NCBI GenBank assembly: GCA_022828595.1 | Contig: JAKGHH010000003.1 | Span: 57,339,759-57,403,758 of the forward strand | Source: Nelumbo lutea | Taxonomy: Eukaryota; Streptophyta; Magnoliopsida; Proteales; Nelumbonaceae | Length of the DNA stretch: 64,000 bases | Reading direction: 5' to 3' | Shown here: positions 1-10,799 of the stretch, piece by piece | Layout of the letters: every line of letters starts with the position of its first letter | Position numbering within the stretch: the stretch's first letter is position 1 | Position numbers and translations under genes: made by a program | Notes under the pieces: generated by a model | The model's database searches: none | Seen by the model: only the letters and a program-made list of their open reading frames with translations | What the model was told of the DNA's origin: nothing

Positions 1-173
1 AACGAAGTGTTCCAAGACCTTCCAAGAAAGTTGGTGTTAGTTTTCTTGGACGACATCCTTGTTTACAATAAGACAGAAATAGAGCATTGACAACACCTCA
101 AATAAGTGTTGAGAAGGGTTAGTGCCACAAGTTGTATGCGAAACCCAACAAATGTCTCTTTGGGGTAATAAGG

Positions 174-842
174 TGTTATGGACACACCGCCCGGTAGCGC
201 ATTGCGGCGCAGTCATAGGCAGTAGCACGCACAGCGGGCCGCCCTACTGCACGCACCGCCTAGCAGCGCCGCCCAGTAGCCCGACAGCGCACAGCACGCA
301 TCGCACGGCAGTAGCACTAGGCAGCAGCACGCACCGCACGGCAGCAACACGCATTGCACGACACCAGCACGCTCCTCACGGCAGCAACACTGCGAGACGT
401 GCGCACCACCCGGCAGCAACAATAGGGCAGGGCCCACATGACATATCATCAGGGTGGGCCCACACTTATCTTACCACATCAGCTCTGCCCGCTAACTCGC
501 CGCCAGCTACACCATTCCTTATCCCTTATCTTATCTTATCTTTATCTTATCTTATCTTAAGTAAGAGTTGTGTTACCATTAGGAGTAGCTAATTAGGAGT
601 TTGAGTTCAAGATTGGAGTTTGAGTTTAATTAGGAGTTTCCTTCTGTAATCTCCTATTTAAGGAGCCACGAGTTGAAATAAAGTATTCAGTTTGCAGTCA
701 AGAAAAGAGTGAGGAGAGTTCAGGTGGTCTCTTGGACAAATCACCCATTCAGTTTTCGCAATAGGGTTTGCACTCAAGGGAAAGCAGGGCTTTCTCCCCA
801 TGGACCGACCCGTGACGAGATCCTAAGCGTGGGACCATAACA
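174..842. mobile_element. Solo LTR inserted in the gypsy reverse transcriptase
   Basis: 669 bp bounded by TGTTATGG at the left and CCATAACA at the right, a perfect 8-bp terminal inverted pair with canonical TG..CA ends. Flanks are TAAGG (169-173) and GAAGG (843-847), a 5-bp duplication with one change. Removing the segment plus one flank copy rejoins the RT reading frame. Inside are a GC-rich array of CAGCACGCACCGC-like units (about 225-420), TATCTTATC repeats (521-558), and TATTTAAGG then AATAAAG signals (655-685), as in an LTR promoter and polyadenylation region. No coding capacity or second LTR is seen. Confidence 0.85.
225..425. repeat. GC-rich degenerate tandem repeat inside the solo LTR
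   Basis: Repeated variants of GCAGCACGCACCGCACGGCA produce a strongly GC-rich block in otherwise AT-rich DNA. It accounts for open frames on both strands here, which have no recognisable protein content. Confidence 0.7.
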
Positions 843-1159
843 GAAGGGTGAGTTATTTGGGGGTAGATCCCGAGAAGGTGGAATGCATGCAAGCTTGGCT
901 GCAACCTCAGAACATATCAGAACTCAAGGGATTCCTAGGTTTGATAGGTACTACCATAAATTCATCCAAAATTACGAGAAGATCACCAAGCCTTTGACAA
1001 ACTTGCTTAAAAAGGGAGCCTGGAGATGGATGAAGAAGTAGATGGGGCTTTCCAAGCCCTGAAAAGAGAAGTCACTACTACTCTAGTGCTAGCTTTGCCC
1101 AATTTCACCCATCCATTCACCCTGGACTACGACGCCAGTGGAGTCAGAATAAGTGTTGT

Positions 1160-3087
1160 TGTTAGATAGTGTATGCCCTTATCTCCAATCAAAATGATGT
1201 ACATTATGACATTTACTGTAAATGAATAAAGTACATATTTGATTCATGTTATTATGGTGTGTTTCTATGTAATACCCTTAAACTAGACACTTATGAGACT
1301 CGTGTTAGTTTAGAATCTTCACAGCCGTTGGATAGATCTGGGGAGATTTATCCTGCCAAGGCTGACCCTGATGTGCCGCCAAGTTGGTTGGGGTGACTTG
1401 TCTCAGCTGCCAGGGTGAGACTTGAGGTACATGTAGTGTGAGTTTCTTGAAACCTGAGCCAGACCAAAATTCTAGTATTGCCCTAGACCTTGGAGATAGA
1501 TGGAAAAAACTAGAATGTTACACCTAACCCCTAGACTCGATTATGATACTACACTAGGTGTCGGATTGGGTTGTCTTTGATATGCCAATCAGTGAGATCC
1601 TTAGAGGGGGTCAAAACCTATGTATGTTGGAACAGTCCGAGAATTCATCTGAGTGGGTGATCATAGTGGCGGGATCAACCCCTTTGTCGGACAAAGTGAA
1701 TGATCGGGGATGCACTCTCTCTGATGAAAACCAAAACTACCGGTAGTCAATTTCAACCGTTGAAATTTGTTTTGCAAAATATATTTATATAGAAATATAC
1801 ATATATATATTATGGTTTCAAAATGTTTGCAAAATGTTTTAGTTTTTAGGATCCATGTGAGTAGAGAGTGCAGCACTGTACCTTGTAGCCGAGGGAGAGG
1901 TCATCTTTTGTCGGGCAGTGTTTGATCATTATGGGCTGAGAGGTTAAGTGTAAGACCATTGAGGGTAATACCTGATGGGCTAATCTTGCATCTACCCACA
2001 GTCCATGGGTATTTATAAGGTGGTTTGACCCAATGACCATTTAGTATAAGTGTTGGGCCCATTAAGAGCCCATGGTGATGGACTCAGGGGTTCATTGTCT
2101 CCTACAGTGAATTCGTCCAGGCCTTATAACAGAGGCTGGTCTGAACCCATGTGGCTGATGTGTAGATCAATGTTTGGGTTCCACGCCATACAAGGATATC
2201 CAACTGGGCAACAGTTTGGAGAATAAGTGAGCACATAAACTTAATGGGTCTAAAGCCCAATTTGAACTAGCTTAATAAGATTAATTAAAGAGGGGCGATT
2301 CTGGGATTTAGATCAGCAGATAGGATAAGGGATTGTCCCTATCCACTCAAATAGTCTATATCCAAATAGAGATTTGGATAAGGAAATTCCTAATTAGATT
2401 AGGAGGGTTGATCTTTATCTACAAATAAGATAAGGGATTATCCTTATCTCTTAAAGAGAGTCTAGATGCAAATACAAGATTTGGATTAGGAAACTCTTAA
2501 TGGGATTAGGAGATGCTCTCTTTAAGGCTATAAATAGAGGAGCAGGGCGAACCTCCAAATCATCATTCAGTCTTACTGATTCAAGAGAGAAGACAACATA
2601 CAGTTGGATTGACGCCATCTTCTGCTCTTGCCTTCTCCTACTATTGCCGCCATTACCAGTTTGATCTCCACCTATAGGAGCGATTAAGAAGAGTTCTTGA
2701 TATTATCTTTTAGAGAAAAGATAATCAAAAGTCGTGCTCACCTACCCTCCATCGAGTTCTTGCTAAAGAATTCGGTTCTTGCTGAAGAACCACCCTGCTG
2801 ATTCTGCTCCACCTTACGCTGTGTCATCTTCAGTGGGAGCAGTTTTTTGTATTCTCCTTGGGCGTGAACACATTTGTTGGGGGTTACTACTATTCCGTAT
2901 CAGGTATATCCCTCTCCACTTTTTGGTTTCAGATCTGGTCTGTTTTAGGTTCAAGATTGATCCTTGAAAATGCAGTTTTCTAAAATAGGGTATGTGATTC
3001 CCAATGGGTGAGAGAGAAATTTTTAAAATTTCGCCCAACCTACCTGCAGAATTCGGCCATCCATATGATGGATCTCTCATACCTTCA
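1160..3087 (+). mobile_element. Long solo LTR (1.93 kb) inserted in gypsy RNase H
   Basis: Begins TGTTAGATAG and ends ATACCTTCA (TG..CA). Flanking 5-mers are GTTGT (1155-1159) and GTAGT (3088-3092). Excising it with one flank copy restores the RNase H frame exactly, so the ends are probably right to the base. A TATA-like GGCTATAAATAGAGG lies at about 2526-2540, fitting a + oriented LTR promoter. An imperfect tandem duplication of about 90 bp (about 2319-2403 and 2424-2511, GATAAGGGATT..GGATTAGGAG) lies upstream of it. No ORF resembles gag or pol. Confidence 0.78.
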
Positions 3088-3092
3088 GTAGT

Positions 3093-3390
3093 ATTATCCC
3101 AATCTGGAAGGCCCATTGCGTTCTTCAGTCGGGCCCTCAATCTAGCCATGTCCACTTATGATAAGGAGTTGTTGGCAATTGTGATTCGTTGTTCAGAAGT
3201 GGCGCCCCTACCTCCTTGGCCACAAATTTATTGTCCATTCTGACCACCAGAGTCTACGGTACTTTCTGGAACAGAGAGCAACCACACCATTCCAGCAGAT
3301 GTTGTTGAGTAAGATCCTCGGGTATGATTTTTAAATTCAGTATCAGAATGGGAAGGAGAATGTGGTCGCAGATGCCTTGTCACGATGTAT
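3093..3390 (+). pseudogene. RNase H domain of the gypsy element, 3' part
   Basis: Resumes immediately after the solo LTR with LSQSGRPIAFFS and MSTYDKELLAIV, then shifts frame to HSDHQSLRYFLEQ and ends with NGKENVVADALSR (about 3350-3386). These are hallmark Ty3/gypsy RNase H motifs. There is a frame change near 3200-3240 and a stop at about 3332. Confidence 0.9.
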
Positions 3391-3559
3391 CCAAGGTGAG
3401 TTGGCCGCTATCTCGGGACCAATACCTGGTTGGGTAGAGAAGCTACGGGCAGAGGTGGCTACAGACTCGCACATGAAGAGGTGGAGAGAACAACTCGAGT
3501 GCAAGGGGGATGGAAAAAAATACACAGTTAAAGAAGGATTAATATGGCGGAAGGGAAGG

Positions 3560-4640
3560 TAGGTGATCGGCCCCAGTTCTCCGCTGTGAAGGCAATTGTT
3601 CGATGAGCTCCACACTTCACCAGCAGGAGGTCATGAAGGTTTTCATAAAACTATGCACCGACTCAAACAAGTGTGCTACTGGCAGGGGTACAAGAAGCAG
3701 GTTGAGGAATGGATCAAACACTATGAAACATGCCAAAGGAACAAGGGAGAAAACTTACTGATACCGGGTCAACTTCAACCGTTACCAATACCAGAGCAAG
3801 TTTGGACAGAAGTCAGTAGGGATTTCATTGAAGGTTTTCCACCCTCCGACCGGAAAATGGTAATAATGGTGGTAGTTGATCGTCTTTCTAAGTATAGTCA
3901 CTTCATGGCCTTACAGCACCCCTATATGGCCTGAGATGTAGCTCGGGTATTCATGGTGGAAGTATTTCGACTCCATGGTATGCCCAAAAGTATTGTCAGT
4001 GATCGAGATGTATTCACTGGCCTATTTTGGAGGGAACTTTTCAGGTTACAGGGGACCCAACTTAATCTAAGCTCTTCTTATCACCCCCAATCTAATGGGT
4101 AGACCGAGATAGTAAACAAGACACTAGAAGCTTATCTGAGGTGCTTCACCGGAGGACAACCACTGACTTGGGCTCATTGTTTACCACTAACCGAATGGTG
4201 CTACAATACTTCTCTGCATACCTCTACCAAGATCACTCCTTTTGAAGCGGTTTATGGATACCCTCCCCCAACGCTTCTAACTTATGTACCGAGAACCACA
4301 CTGGTACAAGTAGTCGAGGACCAACTTAAAACCAGGGAAAAGGCGTTTCGATTGTTAAGGGAGAATTTGATCAAGGCTCAGGTACGCATGAAGAAGTTTT
4401 CCAATGGCAAGAGGACGAAAATAGAATTTTAGGTGGGAGATTTGGTCTTTTTGAGGTTGTAGCCTTACCGACAAACTACAGTGTCTGTCTGCCAATCTCA
4501 AAAACTCACCACCCAGTGCTACGGGCCCTTTAAAATTCTGGCTCGAATTGGACCCATGGCTTACCGTTTGGAGCTTCTAAAAGGGTGCAAGATCCACCCG
4601 GTGGTACACATGTCTTGGTTAAAAAGGGCAGTTGGGGACC
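3560..4640 (+). pseudogene. Integrase of the gypsy chromovirus
   Basis: An HHCC-type zinc-binding segment (GGHEGFHKTMHRLKQVCYW..YETCQRNK, about 3624-3750; one zinc cysteine reads Tyr) is followed by the catalytic core: DFIEGFPPSDRK..VVVDRLSKYSHF, IVSDRDVFTG and SSYHPQSNG. The C-terminal part has ITPFEAVYGYPPP, GDLVFLRL and KGCKIHPVVHMSWLKRA. In-frame stops at 3932-3934 (TGA) and 4100-4102 (TAG, at a position usually Gln) break it. Confidence 0.92.
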
Positions 4641-4689
4641 CGACTCGGATCTAGTCAGTTTCTGCCTCTCTTAGCAGATGACGGATTGT

Positions 4690-4862
4690 TTCTTCCTCAC
4701 CCGCATAAAATCCTGGGCCGTCGCATGGTAAAGCAAGGGAACTAGGCCATCACCGAAGTTCTGATCCAGTGGGAGGGCCTAAGCAAAGAAGATGCCACAT
4801 GGGAACTACTGCCCCGACTCCAGCAGCAATTTCTAGAGTTCAGTCTCGAGCATGAGACTGTT
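4690..4862 (+). pseudogene. Chromodomain at the integrase C terminus
   Basis: Reads ILGRRMVKQGN, stop, AITEVLIQWEGLSKEDATWELL, then LQQQFLEFSLE. The VLIQWEGLS..DATWE signature is the chromodomain typical of chromoviruses, which targets integration to particular chromatin. It lies in a different frame from the integrase core and contains one stop. Confidence 0.88.
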
Positions 4863-4863
4863 G

Positions 4864-4878
4864 CCAAGGGGGAAGGAA
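4864..4878 (+). promoter_or_regulatory. Polypurine tract
   Basis: Purine-rich run (AAGGGGGAAGGAA) immediately before the TG of the 3' LTR, the usual plus-strand priming site of an LTR retrotransposon. Confidence 0.7.
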
Positions 4879-5142
4879 TGTCACGTCCTTGCTATTAGGG
4901 AGCGAATATTCTTACGGTTACTCCCTGAAATCTGATCCGATACTAATGATTTGAAGACGTGTCTATCTGTTGTAACCACCTTCAGTTATAAATAGTAAAG
5001 ATGTAATAAAGAAGAATCCAATCTACTACAAAGTTTTATTATCCCCTAGCTTGCCGGCACCTTCCCCTTTGAGTGGTGACAAACACCATAGCTCGGGGAA
5101 ACCCAAGCCTCTCTTCTTGGCAACGAGAAGAGGTACATAACA
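4879..5142 (+). repeat. 3' LTR of the chromovirus (264 bp)
   Basis: Begins TGTCACGTCC directly after the polypurine tract and is taken to end at TACATAACA (TGT..ACA). It contains TTATAAATAGTAAAG (about 4986-5000) and AATAAAG signals. The right end is inferred from the terminal motif only, because no partner LTR is in the window. Confidence 0.6.
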
Positions 5143-6815
5143 TAGGTCTAGTCACGAACTTGGATGAAGGGTCCAAACTTCAGTTCGACACAAAGGATGA
5201 AAGGGAACAAAGTTGTCAGTCTGGTTGCAGACTTGGATGATGAAGGGTCAAGCTTATTCCTCAAATGTTCAAGATAAAACCCATCCAAATCCCATTCCCG
5301 CTTCGACCCTCTCTGACCTCAACCCATGTTCTTTCTCCTTACGTCTCCATCTCTCATCTAGGAGTCCAAAACGAGTTCGGAATCCACCTTCTTTGGCACC
5401 ATTGTTTGTTCCGATGGTCACATCTAATGGGTTGAAGTTACTGTTAATCATCTTCAATATCGAAACGAAAGTACAATGGCAGTGACTAGAACTCTCTTCC
5501 CTTCAATCTGATTTCTCTCCATTTTATCATCCTCTTTGTGGCACTTTCTTAGTGTTCTCACCTGTCTCCGGTCTACATCGCGTCCGTTTGCAGCTACTCT
5601 TTCCCCATCACCGCTTTTATTCTTCCCTTCATTACTTTCGGGCCCCTACAACCACCCACCTTATTCCTTCACTAGTGGAGTAGAGATACTCCACTCCTCG
5701 CCCCGACTATGTGGTTTATCCCTAGAGAACACCATCACCAGCATTGAGATTGTGTACCAAGAGTGTTTCTCCATTGGATAAACTCAACCCAGTCGATGCT
5801 CTGAGATTGCTATTGCAAATCAGATAAAAAAAATCCCAAAATGAATTATTAAGAAGAGAAAAAAGCTTATTGTCAACCTACAACTTGCTAATGATTCTAA
5901 ATATTTTGTGTCGATCTCTCTGCTAGATTTGTGGCTTTGAGTTCCTCTTCTTCTGATATTGAAGATAATGGAAACAAATTTTCCTAACACAGTAGAGATT
6001 TTGGTTTCTTTCTCAACAAAAAGGTGTGCAATGATTTTGCTGAATTAAATTTGCGAATGTTGTTTACTGAATGAATGTCGTGTTTTTGACTTTGGTCTCA
6101 AGTTTGAACTCTGAACTTTGTAGCTTTCATTTCCGACTCTCCGACCGGCTTGGGGTTTTTTCTTTTTTCTTTATTATGTCTTATTTCAAAACTCGAAAGA
6201 AACATTCATTGCATGCATAGAGAGAGGCGGCCCCATCAATTTTTACTTCCGGTTATGGATGTCAATTGATGCATGCTTGCCTAGGATGAGGATATTGGCG
6301 ATCATTGACAAGGATTTCGTGGTTCCGTGGTATTGTCTCAAGGATGGCTTGGTAAGTGAGTAAACAACTTTTGATAAGGCCGTAGGATTTCTTTGCAGAC
6401 GAACAAGTGAACAAGGGAGAGAGGCTTCACCAGTTCGGTCGATGACTTACTGGGCCAAGAGATTTATCCGCTTTTAGATAAAGCTTTTCTCCAGTTTTTG
6501 CTTAATTCCATTTTTCACCTCGTTTGGGTTTTATTTTGAAAATTTAAAGTATTTTAGAGGGTAAATTTGAGATATTCTAGAGGGTAAACAGTAAGGTAAT
6601 AAGAGTAGAGTTAGCCAATTAACTAAACCAATACTTTAAGAAATTTGCCCTTTTTATAACTTTTAAAAGAAAATTTGATATTTTAATATTTTTAAAGGGA
6701 AGCCCGCCCATCTCTTTTGTCTTTACTTTTTATTTGATTTTCCTCTTCACTTCTCTCCATTTCCATTTGTCTATGCATCCCAGCTGCAGATCTTGAAATC
6801 CCTCTTACCTCCTTT

Positions 6816-6890
6816 CATCTCTCTCAGGTGGTGGTCAGCAAGAGATGGAAGCCATCTTCTCTCTCTCTCAGGTGGTGGTTGGCAAGCCAT
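6816..6890 (+). repeat. Short direct duplication CTCTCTCAGGTGGTGG
   Basis: The 16-mer CTCTCTCAGGTGGTGG occurs twice about 45 bp apart, each followed by T(C/T)(A/G)GCAAG, so a unit of about 45 bp was duplicated. Confidence 0.55.
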
Positions 6891-7289
6891 AGGATGGCAG
6901 CCATGGGTCACAACTTAAATGTTTGATGTACCTCACCGGAGAAGTACCATTGGTCATAAGTTACAGCTATGTTGAAGAAAAGGCTCTATGACAGAAAACC
7001 TTCAGCAAAACCACAATTGTTCACATCGCCATCACTCTTGGCATTGAATACCTCTTTGGATCCATTGTCGTTGTCCTTCCACCCTACAACATAGGAACAT
7101 TTTTTTCCATTCTCGTATGGGATTAAGAGACCAATCTTGTATCTCTAGTTTGTTTATATTTCTGTACTTGAAATTCAAAGTTTATTTCTTTGATTTGGAA
7201 ATTGAGATTGTTAGGAACCTAATATCTACTATAGCTTAATGGTTTATTACAGCATTCACCAATATGTTTTTATTTTTATTTTATGTCAA

Positions 7290-7450
7290 TCTAATTCGTA
7301 TATTCGACTTACTAGACGAATTCAAATTCAGTTAGCTATTTTGAAGATTCATCGAATATCGAATCAAATTCGAATTGTCTCTTGTGTAATCGGTTTTGAA
7401 TTAGAATCAAGGCATATTCAATTCGAATTCGCTCTACTTACAGGCCTAGT
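7290..7450. repeat. GAATTCGA-rich fragment, probable decayed MITE end
   Basis: Dense variants of ATTCGAATTCGAAT end in CTTACAGGCCTAG, similar in style to the 'TAGGGGTG' hAT MITE ends seen elsewhere in the window. No opposite end or duplication found. Confidence 0.3.
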
Positions 7451-8060
7451 TAACTTTGAAAAATATTTTCATCGCTGTTTACAGTTTTTTAAATGCCCAA
7501 ACTACCCTTTTCTAATTCATTTTACATTTTTCTTTAATTTATGAAATCATCTAACACTTTCTACTATTCATTCTTGTGCTTTCCTTGGGACCAAAGTGAC
7601 GATGCCGGTGGACTTCTACTCCATTGTAACATGGTTAAATCACAAAGAAACAATAACAAAAACATTCATAAGTTGCTCTAATGGATTTTGAAATAATCAA
7701 GAAATAACTAGCTTACCAGATACAATGGAAATGTGAGAAAAGGAACCATGAAACGCAGCCTTCGGGTAATGTCACCCAAACTCCTATAGATCTTCTCCAA
7801 TAAGTGTAAAGGAGGAGATAATCAAATATAAATAAGAAATTAACAAAGAATACTCTATCTAACCAATTCAATTGATTGGATTAATGCCTCTTCATTCTCA
7901 ACCTCCAAACACGGCTTATGAGTGTTGGGGTTAATGCCTCTCTGTCTGAGTTTCTTTCTTAATACAAGAGTTCCATAGATTCTTTATTGTGTTGTCAGTT
8001 CTTCAAGGTAACTGTGCTACCATCTGACACCACTTGATACGATGAAAACTATAAAATTTA

Positions 8061-9904
8061 GGAAAATTATACAAAAGCCACCATCACTTTTTATGAATTC
8101 TCTTAAACTCATCATAACTTTTCAAAACATCTAAAACTCATCATGTCAGCGAGATAACGGTAATTTGACTAATGGGCATCGTTAATTTACTATTTTACCC
8201 TTCATTAATATAGCAAAATTACCCCATCATTCTTCAACCCAAAACCCTACCAGTGAGAAAGCATTTGCTACTACTTTCTTCCTCCATTGACCGTTGCTTC
8301 TCCCTTCATCTGAGAACTTGAAGATTTGAGACTGATATAATGCTGATAGCACCAAAGAAGAATGTGTCTCCCATCAACGACTAATGGACAGGATATTCTC
8401 TTATGAAGTTTTAGACAATCCATTGGCCGCTACTTCTTCCTCCATACGCATCCAATTCTCATTAACAACTGTTCCCATCGTCTGAGAAGAACTGTCGGAA
8501 TATTGCTGCAACTTCTCACCATTGGCCGCTGCGTCTCCCATCGTCTGAGAAGAACAGTCGGAATATTGCCACAACTTCTCACCAGCGTCTGAAAAGAACA
8601 GTCGGATTATTGCCTCTTTTATAGCTTGTGAGCTCTTGCAATTCATTTTATCACTGCTCCTTTACATTTTCAGTCCTATGCCCATGTCTTGGTCCAACAG
8701 ATTGTGAGTTCTTCTTGCTGTCTGATACCATTTTGGTGCAGCTGGGGTCCTGTTAGAATCTAAAGCAAGGATTGAACTGGAGAGCTTGTTAATGGCATCA
8801 ACAAGACCATTAATGGCTTCCCTATTGATCTCAACCCTTAACTCCTCGATTGCCAGTCTTCTCTCCTACACTGTAAGAAGGTCTTTGTTCCTTCTCTATT
8901 TCATATTCTGTTTCATATTTATCAGACAATGTGTTTGATTGGGGTCGTTGAAAAGTACAAGGAGTTATCTGAATTTTGATTTATAGCCCTATAATTGACA
9001 TGCTAGAACTCTCCACTTATTGATAATTAGAGTTGCCTTTTGATCTTATCTCAAACTATTGCAAAAGTTATCATTTATGATGATGTTTAGGGAAAGTTTT
9101 AGTCGCCATTAACATGTTTCTGGATTCAAACCTGCCATTTTAACCTTCTCAAAAACTTTGATCAATCCCAATTTCCTTTATTCGACTCTGTGATGTGAAT
9201 ATGATAATGGATGAGCATGCTTGATAGATTAAAAATTGGACCGAGAGTTTTCTTTCCTTTTCTCTTTCTTTCTAGGGTGGCGTGAGTATGTTTTCTTTGG
9301 AAGGAATCATTAATCCACTTAGGATATTCAAGAGGCAGGGTTTGAAAATAATCCGCTTTAAGACTTCCCCTTTGGAACTGCAATTTCCAAAACCATTACT
9401 AGAAATTCGCCTTACCAGATGAGCTCTTATTGGAAAAAGATGACACCTTGGTGCTTAATTGAAGTGACGGACTACCGATCCAATAGTTGTTGGTCATAGT
9501 TGTAACTCGGTCTGGGCTCAATTCAAATCCAATAGTTGAAGGTGAAATACCTAGTAAGAGGTTCTTTAGATGTTGAGAGCAAGAAGACCCTTCCTTGGTG
9601 GTTGACGGGAGACGCATTCTTCTGTAGTGCTATCAGCATTAATCAGTCTCAAATCCTCAAATCTTCAAGTTCTCAGACGAAGGGAAAAGCAGCGGCCGAT
9701 GGAGGAAGAAAGTAGCGGCAAATGCTTTCCCACCGTTAGGGTTTTGGGTTGAAGAATGGTTGGGTAATTTTGGTATATTGCAAAATGGATCGAATATAAT
9801 GAAGGGTAAAATAATAAATTAATGATGTTCGTTGGCATATTGAAAAACCATGGTGAGTTTAAGAGAATTCATAAAAAGTGAGGGTGGGTTTTGGAAAATT
9901 TTCC
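8061..9904. mobile_element. Non-autonomous Mutator-like element with long TIRs
   Basis: Arms of about 300 bp in inverted orientation (8061 to about 8390 and about 9600-9904) match closely, from GGAAAATTAT at the left end to ATTTTCC at the right. Flanking 9-mers are TAAAATTTA (8052-8060) and TAAAAATTA (9905-9913), a 9-bp duplication with one change. Long TIRs plus a 9-bp duplication are the Mutator hallmark. The 1.2-kb interior has no transposase. On the minus strand (about 8760-8875) it can be read as a short charged helix-like peptide (RLAIEELRVEINREAINGLV) that I cannot assign; a captured gene fragment is possible. Confidence 0.85.
8473..8610. repeat. Tandem 63-bp subrepeats in the Mutator-like element
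   Basis: The unit CCCATCGTCTGAGAAGAAC..GGAATATTGC..ACTTCTCACC starts at 8474 and 8537 (period 63), with a third shortened copy from about 8583. It gives the minus-strand frame at 8401-8646 a repeated peptide (EKLQQYSDSSSQTMG), which is repeat-derived rather than a gene. Confidence 0.7.
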
Positions 9905-10109
9905 TAAAAATTAACAGAAGTTTTGATACCATAAAAAGGAAAAAGCATAACGACAGAGAGATTATCATTTTCGGGTGTGTTGGTCTTTTTCTTCAACAGT
10001 ATTTTCGGGTACTGATAATATCCCGAGAACAAAGAGAGACAGAGAATGAGATTACCCATTGCCAAGAACTACATGAAGTTCGATTGTGAGGTTCTCTTAT
10101 TGCTGGGAC

Positions 10110-10405
10110 AAAGGTGCCTCTCTTCAAATTTGGCCTCAGGTAGTTTATCCACCTTTGTCGGCAGCTCTTCCCACACCTTTTCAGACCTACATAACTAGAA
10201 ACTATCAGAGATCGGCTTCCCAATTATGCTTGCTCTGCATTACAGCAACGTTGTAGATGGGCTAAAAGTAAAGGACGGTACTGGGGACAAAACTCCAACA
10301 CCCATGTCCTTTCTTGGTAATATGCCTCTACAATTTCTCATCCTCCTCCAGGGACCAGAGGCCTTTCCTCAGCTTTTGCTTGTAACAGCAGGACTGTCTA
10401 CCCAT
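10110..10405 (-). pseudogene. R2R3-MYB gene fragment (MYB61-like), broken
   Basis: Reading minus from ATG at 10405, exon 1 encodes MGRQSCCYKQKLRKGLWS, LEEDEKL, an in-frame stop (10328-10330), then RHITKKGHGCW, the start of an R2 repeat. After an intron-sized interval (about 10175-10285), exon 2 gives [19 protein letters not shown] and NLKRGTF, then homology ends near 10110. The intron lies where R2R3-MYB genes have their first intron, so this is a genomic fragment, not a retrocopy. The MGRxSCCYKQKLRKGLWSPEED start resembles the MYB61/50/55 group. R3 and the activation region are absent. Confidence 0.82.
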
Positions 10406-10410
10406 CTGGT

Positions 10411-10799
10411 TTGAAAATAAAGTCTACCAGCTGAGGAGGGGCACCAGGATCAAATTCATCAACTTCATCGACCCCATTAATGCCATTAATCTTCTCCTAT
10501 CCTATCTCCTCATCAACATACGCACCCTCACAGCAGCGCTCACCTTGAGTGTCCAATCTTAGTGTCTAGATGCGATCGAGACCCAAATCGGAGAAAAGCG
10601 ATACTCCTATCAACACAAATCAGCAATTTTTTTCTTTTCCGACGATGATCAGTAGTGAGAAAGTCAGATTTCTCACTGTCGGAACTTTCTCATCAAAGAA
10701 AATCATATTGTTTTTCCTTTTTGGACGATAATTAAAGGTATTTTAATTTGGGTCAATCAGGTTTTAAGAGAGAATGGAAAGAAAAAGAAAATTGAGAAA
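10411..10799. other. No recognisable feature
   Basis: Possibly upstream flank carried along with the MYB fragment. No motif or ORF of interest seen. Confidence 0.4.

Larger units (their letters stand above)
1..1159 (+). pseudogene. Reverse transcriptase and start of RNase H (gypsy), interrupted
   Basis: Frame 1 opens with the palm motif FLDDILVYNK (about 49-78), followed by stops and a shift into a KLYAKPNKCLFG-like segment (about 126-163). The domain breaks at 174 and resumes at 843 with YLGVDPEKV, followed by the connection segment (SELKGFLGL..YYHKFI, TKPLTNLLKKGA). RNase H begins near 1100 with a TLDYDASG-like motif and breaks at 1159. Stops and a frameshift are present in the connection region. 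The family identification is firm; activity is excluded. Confidence 0.88.
1..5142 (+). mobile_element. Ty3/gypsy chromovirus remnant, 3' half
   Basis: Decayed LTR retrotransposon entering from the left edge. Domains in order on + are reverse transcriptase, RNase H, integrase and chromodomain, then a polypurine tract and a short 3' LTR. This is the standard Ty3/gypsy order, and the chromodomain after integrase places it among chromoviruses. Several stops (for example 3932-3934 and 4100-4102), frame changes and two inserted solo LTRs make it non-functional. The gag, protease and 5' LTR lie outside the window, so its target duplication cannot be tested. Confidence 0.9.
5143..8051. other. No recognisable gene; degenerate intergenic DNA
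   Basis: No conserved protein domain is seen in either strand. Short open frames such as 5213-5485 and 5536-5781 have low-complexity Ser/Pro-rich translations without motifs. Composition is AT-rich with pyrimidine-rich patches (about 6720-6870). Probably decayed transposon sequence. Confidence 0.5.

Noticed and set aside
122..592. 156-codon open frame on + and overlapping minus frame in the GC-rich block
   Set aside because: Produced by the repeated CAGCACGCACCGC units inside a solo LTR; no protein motif.
5213..5781. Two open frames as possible small genes
   Set aside because: Ser/Pro-rich translations with no conserved motif, no splice or promoter context, next to decayed retrotransposon.
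8755..8780. TGGTATCAGA on minus, considered as a retrotransposon primer-binding site
   Set aside because: No LTR end next to it and no gag downstream; lies within the Mutator-like interior, so probably chance.
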